From Eopsaltria australis (taxonomy: Eukaryota; Chordata; Aves; Passeriformes; Petroicidae), in NCBI GenBank assembly GCA_034509425.1, contig JAVTVJ010000012.1, positions 12,125,001-12,189,000 of the forward strand: 64,000 bases of DNA, in the 5' to 3' direction. Below the pieces are notes generated by a model. It had not been told where the DNA came from. It saw only the letters and a list, made by a program, of their open reading frames with translations, and searched no databases. Made by a program: the position numbers and the translations under genes. Positions 37,601-48,652 of the stretch are shown one piece after another (the stretch's first letter is position 1; the number at the start of each line of letters is the position of its first letter).

Positions 37601-40600
37601 CCTGCACATGGAAAAATATGGCATATACTTCACAAGATTGGCTCCAGCCAGGGTAGTCAAGCAGGAAAAACAAAAGGAAAAAACCTGCCAGCAAATCCAA
37701 CAGAGCATTACGAAAGACATGTCAGGGCTGGAAGCAGTTAAAACACCAGAGCATTTATAATGGCAAAAAGATCTTTCTGAAGGATGGCTTCTGAAACGCA
37801 GTTTTTGAATAATTATAAGAAATATTCCGATCATAAAGTTTTGAAGGTCATAGTGTTCATTAGAAAATACAACTGCATTTTACAGCAAGCAGTAAATTCT
37901 AACTTGAGGAAATTCATGTTATTTCAGGCATATCATACTCTGCACTAAACTAATGCTGTTAGTGTTTTACTCATAACTTTTTTATTTGCTATGGTTATTT
38001 CACCAATCGTTCATCAGCTGTCTAAATCTAAATTCAAATGAGTACATGTCATCTTTTAGAATTAATGCAGAGAAAGCATTCATCTGACACTGATTTTCTT
38101 TACTACTTCAAATTAACTTCAGTCTTTCAAACTGTTAAATTTTTTCTCCTGATTCAACTGTTTGCTGGAGTATTAGGGCTTGAAGAAAGGTTTCTCTAAA
38201 CAATTTATCTTCTATAGCAAGGTGGGGGAATGTCTACTGTGATATTTTCTTTTAACTGACAATCATGCAGCTCTCCTAATTCACTGCAACATAGCAGACA
38301 CTAGTTTCTTTGGGAAGAAAATGGAAAAAGAAAATTCAAATTTTAAAAAAAATAAATAGATGGAAAATGTATGAAACAAAGAATTTTTCTCAACCCAGGT
38401 AAAAATTTTCTAATGGTGTACTAATTTAGTCACTTAAAATAAGCAGCAACCCTAATTGAATCCCACATATAGAGAAAAAAAGAGAAGAAATTTTTGCTTC
38501 TTTGTATTTAGCACAATTGTTTGGTACCCTAGGTCTGAATAGAACTCTTATACTTTGGTCCAGATTTATTTAAAAGACATTTTTATTGGCAGAATTTCTG
38601 TCTTTCAGATCTATCTCTCTGTCTCCACCCCTGGTCCAAATACTAAAGCAGCTTTGAAGTTCAGAGTAGTCTGTTAGTGGAACTTCGTAACCGAGAAGGA
38701 ACTTCACTACTTGTATCAGTGCATTTACTATTATTCCAAGGTAAAACACTGAAAGAATGTTACACAGCAAATTTCTAAATTTTCCTGGAGTAGGACAGTG
38801 GCCATGTGGCTTATCTCAGAAAGATCTTTTTCAGTTAGCTTAATGACTTGAGGAGGATGAGTGGCAATGAACTCTGTCCATTTGGGTTGCTACACACAAA
38901 TGCATTCACTTATGTATGACAGAAGTGCTCATTTTTGGCATTTCACAAAAATCCTGTATAAAAAATCAAGTTCTTCATGAAGAAGCTGAAGAGTGAGTTA
39001 AAAGACAGCTCCTTTGACAAGGAAAAACTGTCAAATGCAGGGAAAGAAATATAGACCACAGTGAAAAAAAAATACATAGAAAGTTAACTGCAATGCTAAT
39101 GATGCAGAAATGTCTGATTTTTCCTTTCTTGTTCATCCTGGGTTTCAGTTTCATACTGCCTTCTCCCACATTCACCTCTGTCTACATTTTATTTACTGAT
39201 CACACAGAACAGTCCTGCTATAAACTGATTCCTCAGATGTGCTTTGTGCACTCCAAAATGTATTCCAAAGGGTGCACACTAACCACCTCCAGGAGCCGGG
39301 ATAATCTCCTCTGTAATATTCAAGTTTTAGTGCATAGGCTGTCAAAGCACATACATTAATGAAAACACTCTTACCAATACTGAGCGTACAGTTCTTAAAA
39401 AAAGAAAAAAATCATACTATTCTACATCTTGCTCTCTTGAACGAGCTAAGGTAGAACTGAATTGATGCATAAATCCAAAGCAAAAGATCCATAATGGACT
39501 CAACATCGACCAATCCATATTTATACTGCAGATATGCATACCATATGTCTATATATTTGTATATTTGAATTTTTGAATATATATAAACATAAAAAATGTA
39601 TAAATACAGTGCAATTGTGCATATCTTTATGCGTATGTGTGTCTTATGCGTGTGTAAAATAGTGAGAAACAAATAGTGGACAGGTATAGAGTAAATATAG
39701 AGCAGCCCAAAAAGGCAGGCAGTCAGAAAGGAGCATTGTTTTTCTGGTTTTAATCTTAAATGTAAACATCGATAAATCAGATAACCATATGAGGCATCAA
39801 GCAGCAATTTGTCCTCTAAGCCAGTCTTGCTAGAGAAGGTTGATGCAACAGAAGAAATGAGGCAAAAGCAACGGAAATGGTGAGATTGGTGCCTCTGGGT
39901 TTTTCATAGTCTGGATACAAACTGAATTGATACCACAGTAGAAGATCATTACTTCATGACAAATGGTTCACTGTATTGGCAGCATTTCTGTAGCTTAGCT
40001 TTGCTGGGTGAGCATCACAGTTTACAGGTATAATGGTTTTGTAGAAATCCTTTCCTTGTGTTGTGACAAATAAGCAATAGTACAAACTGTTTAGTTTCAG
40101 GTATTAAGAAAAAAATTACAAGAAGTAAGGGAGAAAAATAATAGACATGTAAACTGAAAGTAGTGTCTGATCTGATGGCTAACACAATGATCACATCTGC
40201 TGTGGATTGGAATATTGCCTGCCAGGACCTTACTAATATTTGCATTGATAAAAGGAGAGTCATCAAAAATGTGACCTTTCAAACTTGCCTTGTTGCACTC
40301 TCCTTCTTGAATGTTGTGGTGTAGCTGGCACTCCAGAACTTACACAAAAGAGTAATTAAAGACCCACAAAACAAAGTAAAACCCGGATTCTTCCTTGCTT
40401 TTATGGGCATGCGTTTTGCCTTTTGACACAAGCCCTCCAAGAGCATGAATCTCAGTGAAGGCACCTTAGGAGGGTCCTGGACAAACCAAAGGTCCTATAT
40501 AATGATGCAGAGCACCTGTAATTTGCTGCATCCCTCATAATAGGATTCAGTTCTACTTCTGCCAGCTTCTTTAGTCATCAAAGAGAAATGCCATGATTGC

Positions 40601-43600
40601 AGGTATTTTCCTTCTGTTCTGGCACCTTGTTTCTTGAGGGAGATCTCTGTGAAGTAGTTATCTTTCCTCCTCGGTCACTACAGAAAGGAAGCTGATTCCT
40701 GAGTAAGAAAGAAGAAACCTTACTTCCCTTCTCTTTGTGCAGTTACTAATAATCTATAAAACTGAACCTACGAATCCAAAGTTCCTATAACCACAAACCT
40801 GAGTTTACTCAGTGTTTCTAGCTCAAATTCTCAGCATGACTATTGTAACTAAATATTGAAAAATAATTAATTCAACTGAAAATTTATATCAAAATTCTTT
40901 AAGACAATTCTTCTTAACTCAGTTCTTAGATTTTTGTCTTCTGTTAGAAAGAATAGTCTTACCACTGCTGTAATTATAGCAGAAAATAGATAAAGTTTGC
41001 TCTACTTTAAATTTGCTCCATTTTTAAAGCTAGATTATAAAAAGGAAATCTGAAACAAAATCAGAAAGCTCCAGACATATACTTGCTACTTGTTTCTCAT
41101 GAAAGCAAGTATTTCTTATGAAGTAGACTATTCCTCAAACTCTTCACTGCCAATAAAATAAATCAGTGCATGCACACAGACTTCAAATAAACATCATGAC
41201 CAATTAATAAAAGAGAAAACACTGGCTTCAAAACTAACCTCCAATGAAGATTTAAGTAAAAAGCTGTCTAAACTCATTTCTTGTGAACTGGAAATAGAAT
41301 ATATGCTCCCTAGGGACAGGAAATATGAAAAGCTTCAATACTTTTATGAATCCTTTTTTTTAATTGCCTAAAGTACTTAACAGTATATTATTAAAATAAC
41401 TATAATAATATGGAGTATCTCCCCTTACTCAGGTTTCTGCTTGTTTATTTTTCTAAGCCATCTATTCTTGATAAATCACACATGCTTTTTGTTGGGTGTA
41501 GTGTTTTCTTGAAAATGAAAAAATGTGCCTGCCTTGCTTCTGCAGTCCTCACTTACAAACACATGCTAATGCCCTGCTTGAATAAATTACATTTTTCACA
41601 TCAGTATATACTGCAGAACTTGACTTCACATCAACTCTCAAATTTTCTTAACATGCTTCTTAAATGGGGAGAAATTCCTTACATTTGCATTGTAAGTCAG
41701 AGAGCAATGAATTATGTATTGGTTCCTGACCTGTGAATGCCCAAAGCAGTTTGTGGAAATATATGAGGTCAGGATTATAAGACTGTCCTTTAAATTGTTT
41801 GACTTTCTAGTCAAACCAACACTCCCTCTTCCTTTCTTTCTTCTTTTTTTCTTTCTTTCTTAATATTCATACGTGCATTTTTCAGTCACAATTTAGCCAT
41901 AATATGGAGTTATAAGCAAAAAAGTATGTGTTTCTGTGAAAAAAGAATAGTCTTGCTGTGCTCACTGGCCCATTTGTGGCTTTAAATGTCCTTATCCTCC
42001 ATGGCTTTATATTGGCCAGTGTTTCTCAGTACATGCTTATCGCCCCCCTCATTTTCTGCAGTCTATTTCAAAGCATTCCCAGCTTTTCATAAGAGAGATG
42101 TAGGCCTACTACCTTATTCAGTTGATGTATTTCATTTGGGGATGCACAGAGTCACATGTTATACAATGTGTCACATTGCATACCTTTAATAATCCTTCTG
42201 TTATATATTATTATGATTTATAGCTGAAATCAGTGGCGTCAGGATTTCACCATAAAAATGTGCTAATTTGTTTTAGGAATGAAAATTATTGCTAAAAAAT
42301 TCACCAAGTCTCTCTCTGTGTAATGGAAGTATTTTACAATTTTTAGTTTCAGCCTTTGCTGACAGTGGCACTTCAAGGAGAATTAAAACACTTGTTGCAT
42401 ACTTCAATGGCAGAATTCAGTTTCTCCATGTGGTACCATAACTCTTCTTCAATGGAAGAACTCTTTTTAAAGTGGAATATTAAAAATTTTGACTGAAAAA
42501 TAATGAAAAATACTCTTCCATATGTTTTCTTTGGGAGATTCTTGTAGCTAAATCTTCAATACACAAGAAATTTATACACAATTGCACATGTATGAACAAC
42601 TCCAGATAACTGAGCTTAGAAGTACAAAAAAAAATTATCTTTACTGCAATAAATAATTTTGGGTTATTAAAAGATTAGCTGATGAAATCAGAAGTTGTCA
42701 ACTCCTTTTTTTGGCAGAATATATTGTCAATTGAAAATTATTATTCCCTCATTGTCAGAAATACATAACTGATGGCAAGAGTTTGCTGTTTCATTATCTC
42801 TAGTGTCCACCTTCCTGTGGTAAGGCAAACAGGTTTAGTTACCAGGGTCTAATGTGCTTCAGTGGAAACATCAAATATGGGGAGGCATATTCCAGGGGAC
42901 AAGAGGCAGGACTAGGTGTGGATGAATTGCACACCAGCCCTTGGTAGTTTTACGTGTTACTCAGGGGTTAAGTAACTGTGACACTCAGCAATAATAAATT
43001 TCTAAGTTTTGAAATAACATAGCTTACAACATTCGGTATCTCACTTTCTGGTAAATCAAAAATTAGTTCTTGTATATGGAAGTAGAAGAGGGGTAATTTC
43101 CATTTCTAAGTAGCTAAACCATCTCTTTATATATAGTATATATTACCATATATGTTATCTATAAAATTTGCTTTATACAAAAATTTATTAAGGCTTATGT
43201 ATGAATGTTGTGCATTCTGAAAATTCAAGAACAATTTCCAAGGGAGAATTGGGAAAAAAGTCATATTTCATGTCAAGGAAACAGATTAAATAGATAATAA
43301 TAGTTAAAAGACAGATTCATGATTGTCATGGATGAATGTCAAACGCATTTATCAAAAGGCTATGCATATAATGAGTCACAGCTTCCACATATATATATAT
43401 TTGTTATAGACATGTGTAGCTCCTAAAGTGTACCTATTAATTGCAAACACTGGAGTACAGTCTGTTCTCATTTTACATTTCTTTTCTATATGAATATCAG
43501 AAAGAGATACCCTTTTAAAGATAAGATTAAATCTGAGAATCTGAGGTAACAAATTATTTAACTCTTTGAGAGACATGATATTTGTCTTTTAGAAACTGAA

Positions 43601-44730
43601 GAGAGGATTGAACAGACAGTAGAACATCTGAAAATATCTCCATGAATGAAAGTACAGAAGATCAATATTTTTTGTCCCTTTCAGATACCCACATCCTTAT
43701 TTTAATTAACTTGCTCATATAAATACAGCAAGATTGTTGTATTTTTTTAAATAACTCTTTACTGAATATGTCAACAAGATAATATATAGTGTATAGTGAG
43801 GTTTTGAAGTTAACAATGCGTGCAACATGGCAGATTGCAGAAAACAGATAACGCAGACTTCAAACCATCTATTTTTCCATGTTAAAGATAGAAAGTATAC
43901 CAAACACAGAACAGAATCAAGTGTGCATATCTCAGTTAAAATCAATTTTATGAAAGATCACCTTCAGATATTTGGGACCAACTCATGATAACAATTTGTT
44001 TAGTAGCTTATCTGTTTCTGAGAGGATCAGAATTCAGCTCTCATGAGGCACATTTCTACAGAGCCCCAGTGTAATAAAAGGTTGCCAAATCTCTTCTGTG
44101 CTAGTTTTCCATATGGACTACTAGCCAGCGTCCTTTTAAAGAGCAAAATACTCTCTGTTGTACAAAAGTTTAATGCCAAATGCTTCAATATTGCCTGCAG
44201 TATCATCTGGGATACAAAGTGCCCTGTTCAATAGAGTTCAGGGAAGGAGTGATCATCAGCTTCCTAGGATTATCTCTGTGTTTAGAAAAGAGCATCAGGC
44301 AGGATTTGATGAGGTTCAGAGCCAGTAACTTTTGGTTTTGGCACTCACTTCTGTTTTGTTTTTCCACTGAGCTGTAAAGATAAGTCATGTGTAAACCCAT
44401 TATTCTCATGTTCTAAAGAAAAAAACTTTAATATCTCCATGTTAAATTTAAGGTGAAGAAGTACTATAAATGTAGAATTCAATGGGAATTAACCACTTTA
44501 CTGTCAAAAGCTGAGACTGAACTTTCACTTCAATTAATAAAGTGCCTTATGTAGACCCTTAAAACAATAATATCAATATGCATAAAGTTTTTTTCTTTGC
44601 AAAACTGAAATCAATAAATTTTTCAGAGGGAGAAAACTTGCTGTCATGAAAAAAGAAAATGATTCAGAGAAAAATATAGCTGAACTACTCTAGTAGCAAA
44701 TAGCATGTGCTACTTCAGTTTTCTGTTTTA
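37601..44730. other. Non-coding sequence downstream of FLRT2
   Basis: No gene is recognised. A pyrimidine-rich TTTC-type tract lies at 41828-41860, and short AT-alternating stretches lie near 39548-39600, 43130-43160 and 43390-43402. If the FLRT2 transcript is longer than the poly(A) candidates suggest, part of this stretch could belong to its 3' UTR. Confidence 0.5.
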
Positions 44731-44750
44731 CATGATATTCACTGTAGTCC

Positions 44751-44756
44751 TTTATT
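44751..44756 (-). terminator. Candidate FLRT2 poly(A) signal AATAAA
   Basis: Minus-strand AATAAA in the context GCCAATAAAGGAC, 3.9 kb downstream of the FLRT2 stop codon. Assignment rests on the hexamer alone; no transcript evidence is available. Confidence 0.3.
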
Positions 44757-45051
44757 GGCTTACAGGGATAACTGCTAATATCTTTTCAGTTCAAAGTAGC
44801 TTATTCCCCAAATATTCTTATAAAGAAATTCTGTAATTATGTTCCAATAAGAACCTGTTAACACAAAGTCCATGCATTAATCAGGTATTTGTTTCTGCCA
44901 GCAAGTCACATGCAAGGAACACCTGTTAAAGTGACAGAATCCATGAAAATAAGGACCTGTTTGTAAATAAATATGTCTTCAGAAGGAACCCAAGTACTGG
45001 GAACAACAGTGTTGTGATACTTCTTTGACAAAATTTCACTTAAACTCTTAT

Positions 45052-45057
45052 TTTATT
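45052..45057 (-). terminator. Candidate FLRT2 poly(A) signal AATAAA
   Basis: First canonical minus-strand AATAAA after the FLRT2 stop, 3.6 kb downstream (context TAGAATAAAATAAG), followed by T- and GT-containing sequence. It competes with the signal at 44756-44751. Confidence 0.3.
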
Positions 45058-45791
45058 CTACTCACCAATCTTTCTGCACATCTACGTCAACTATTAGCAA
45101 TATACAATGGAAGTTGGGTGAGATTTTGTCTGAAAACAATTAATTTGTCACCAGATCCAATGAATTTGATCAAATCAGGACTTAAAAGTGAACATTTTGG
45201 GTGAGTTGTGCACGCACATATTTGGCACGTCTGCTCTATAGCCTTTAGCAATTATATGTGGTCAGATATTTGTCCTAAGTGAAGATCACCCAATTTTTAC
45301 AAAGTCCAAGGAAAAAGCTACTAATCTTAAACTTTACATTGCCAAAAGATCAATGTCCATTTTTAACTCTGACTTTTTCTAAATACTTTACCCAGTGAAA
45401 TTTGCTCATTAAGTGCTTATCTAGGTGGGACCTGAAATGAAATCTCAGATGTTTGTGTGTGACTGGCACTTTGAGAAGTCACAAATTCTGTTGTAGGTTG
45501 AACTACACTAACTGTTTTGCAGCTAAGAAGAGTTGGAATTGGGAGAAACGTTCTTCAAATGAACCCTTCAGTTGACTGCAACTCTGAATTTTTTTAGATA
45601 ATATTCCCAGCTCTATCCACAAATTTTGGTATGAGGGGCTTGTTATGTTTTTTTCAGATGAGTCTTTATAGTAAAGAAACTTTTGTCAGTATCCCATACA
45701 AATAGATATATTTTTCTTCATACTGAAAAGAAGCTTGAAGTACATTATTTTTAATATCATTGTGATTTTTGATCTAGGTGAGTAATAGTCT

Positions 45792-45858
45792 AATATTATA
45801 TATATTTATATTATATATGTATATTATATATACATATATATATATAGATATATATGTT
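45792..45858. repeat. AT-alternating, self-complementary repeat
   Basis: About 65 bases of TA/TATATT alternation interrupted by single G or C bases (for example ATATGTATATTATATATACA). It can fold on itself on either strand. If the FLRT2 3' UTR extends this far, it would be transcribed. Confidence 0.85.
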
Positions 45859-46287
45859 TCATCATTCAAGATCAAAATGAACAGTTTGTGAATGCCTTCT
45901 GTTTTCACCCTGTTCAATAAGTAACCAGATTTGCTGTCATCAGGTTGGGCTTGTGGATCATTCACCTGCAGTACAGGCCAAACTCCCTGATTAAGTCAAT
46001 TGCTACAAATAAGGTGCCTATGGTATACTGAGGTCTAGAACAGAAAATTCCTCCTGCATCAGTCATTGAAGTACAAAATACAAGTAAGCATGTACTTTCA
46101 AAGGAGGCCTTTTGAAACTGAATGTACAGCCAGTGATTTCATTGAAATTAAATGCTTTGTCCACACCCAATGGGAATCTCTGCCTCTGCTTAACTTCAAG
46201 CAAACTCCAGCATGCAACAAAAGCTTGCAGATGCACAACTATTTGCTGCTTGTCTTTTGAGCTGCAGCACCTAAAATATGTTGAAAA

Positions 46288-46326
46288 AAACAAAACAAAA
46301 CAAACAAAAAAAAAACCCCAAAAACC
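46288..46326. repeat. A-rich low-complexity tract
   Basis: An A-rich run with CAAAA-type units (AAAACAAAACAAACAAAA) followed by AAAACCCC-like steps. It does not end a recognisable retrocopy. Confidence 0.8.
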
Positions 46327-48652
46327 CACTAAAACCAAAGCCCAATAGTATCCACCTTATCATCATTTTCAGTAAATAGAATCACAGAAAAAAAACACCC
46401 ACTTTGCATAGACATTTCTACCTAGAATTATGCCATTTGAAATCATATAGCAAACTTTTAATCAGCAAAATTTTCATCACTTGACTATTACAGTAGCCAC
46501 ACGGGGTGCTTGGAATACCTGCTATAGCTGGAGAAAATAGCAAATATATAGAATATAGAGTGGAATTTCAAAATGTGATTTTAAAAGGTGGTGGTGGGAG
46601 GCTGTGGTTCCTTACAAAATGGTCATACTTTACTATCAGTCATAACTGGGTTCATTTTGTCATTGCGGAAAATTAGTGTTATCATGTGATCTGAATTGCA
46701 GAAAATACATGCTTATAGACTGCTGAGTTTCAAGAATGGGTTGAGCGAAATGAGTGAAGGAAAGGATTACAACCCTCTCTCCCAGCATAAGGAGCTTCAT
46801 AAAGTGAAAAGTCTAAGGATTCCACTGTGAAAGTGCTTCAGCCTTTACTTGCAATCCACATGCAGCAACTTTCTGTCTATCTCTAGGTGATCACTGTAAA
46901 AAGGTCTCTCTTTGGTTCCCAACTACCTCAGGGAAGTTTTGTCTCTATCTTTTTCTTTTTGCCCAATGCGATATGAACTTTAGCTTATCCCCAAACTCAG
47001 AAGAAAATTAGCTACACTAAAAGGCAAACTGAAAAACCCCCAAAGAATTAGATTCCACCACTGAGCTGGCAAGAACGCCATAGTTCTTGGCAGTCATTGA
47101 GTTAGCAGAGTGACTGGAACATTACATAATTTTGAGAGCTGCATTATGGTTTTAATACAAGCATGATGTTTTGCATAGTGCATGTAAAACTCCAGGACTG
47201 AGAAGGTATTGCAGCTAAAGAATCTGAGGGTATAAAAAAGCAAATTCCAAACCCACCTACTGCTTGTGAAGGAGAAATCATTATGGAAAACTCGAAAATG
47301 CCTAAGGTAAAAGAAGGGTAATTCAGAGGGACACTGCATACCTGTGCTCTCAAAATTTCTCAGTCAATCAAATGCTTAGCTAATGTCAGTCTCTGTATAC
47401 TTTAATTGGGAAGGAAAAAAGCAAAATAAACAAACAAAACCCACCAGGATTGGTACATGATTTTCCCCACTGAACATATTTCACTTCATAATAGCCCTGG
47501 AGGTCTTTCCAGTACTAAATAAATTTTTCCAATATATTTCTTGTTTGTTTTCACTTTTTTTTTTTCTTATTTCTCCATATTGAACATACCTCAAGACCCC
47601 TAAGTCAAACAAAGCTTGAACCATACAAATTAATAGCAAAACCATTCCATTGTCATTATGTTTTGCACCATCTTTTCAGCAATACGCACTTTTAGATTTT
47701 GAATTACATGAACATGTAAATGAATACTGCTGAGCCGGGAGCACTCAGAATTTTCCTCATTCCGGCTTCACCAGAACGTGCTGCGTCAACAAATGGTGTA
47801 CTATTAAGAGGTGCAACTTAATGACAGCTCTGTGTTACATACTGTTACATAACCTTCAACCCCCACTGAGAAGGGTCAGAGAATGCCTAAAGCTTCTTAA
47901 TCCCAATGAAAAGTACGAACAGTTTCTAAGATAAAACATCTAGTATTGGGGACATTTTTGGAGCAACTTTTGCAAATAGGAATCAAAGTCACTTTGAGTT
48001 TGACACTGAGTCTTTCCGTGTTTTCTATGCCAAGTAGATTGAAAAAAACCTAATCAAACAAGAAAGAAGCCTGTTTGGCAGCACTCAGAACTCCAACTTT
48101 CAGTTGGAGGTGAGAAATGCAGAACTGACAAAGAGGAGCAGGTGTATTTCCAACTGTTTGAAGCTCAACAGCAACTGCTGAGTTCAACTCAGAAGGGTTG
48201 TGCCCATTTTATCTGAATTGCTTTTATCTGTTCCTAGTGACCCTGTTTTAATATGCACTTATTTTCCTGTATTCCAGGACACCTAGAAACTTAACATCCT
48301 TCAGACTGCTTCGACAGCAAAGTGGTTAATGTTTGAAGAATGAGTCATTCTTTCCTTTGCCATGACATTGGGTTCTTATTGTACAACCCTGTACAGTACT
48401 CAGCAATATTTTTTAAAGATTTAAAAAGCAAAGAGTTACAAAACCATTTGCAATTAAGTTGAAATAGAAAAGATAGCACTTTTTTTTTAAATCCCATTAT
48501 ATAGTACACCGTATAAATTACAGAGTATCCAAATGCATAAATGCATCTGTGTAACATTTATCAAATGTAATTTTTTCCATTGTTGTTGGGGGGCTTATTT
48601 TTTCTATAGAGTTTTTTCTCTTTGTCCTAGAGACCCCCATCTTCCCTCACTA

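Larger units (their letters stand above)
44731..48652 (-). other. FLRT2: FLRT2 3' UTR, end uncertain
   Basis: This is the sequence following the FLRT2 stop on the minus strand. The stop TGA (48655-48653) is followed immediately in frame by TAG. I see no canonical AATAAA for the first 3.6 kb. The first two are at 45057-45052 and 44756-44751, and weaker ATTAAA hexamers occur at 48252-48247, 47406-47401 and 47156-47151. The lower limit given assumes use of the 44756 signal and may be wrong in either direction. The span includes an AT-alternating repeat, an A-rich tract on the plus strand at 46288-46326 and a CpG-retaining patch near 47730-47790. Confidence 0.4.

Noticed and set aside
39412..39807. 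131-codon minus-strand open frame rich in Tyr and Ile
   Set aside because: It starts with TTG. Composition follows AT-rich, TATA-like DNA rather than a protein family.
41410..41736. 108-codon plus-strand open frame
   Set aside because: No family resemblance and no sign of splice sites or promoter. Its length is compatible with chance in 64 kb.
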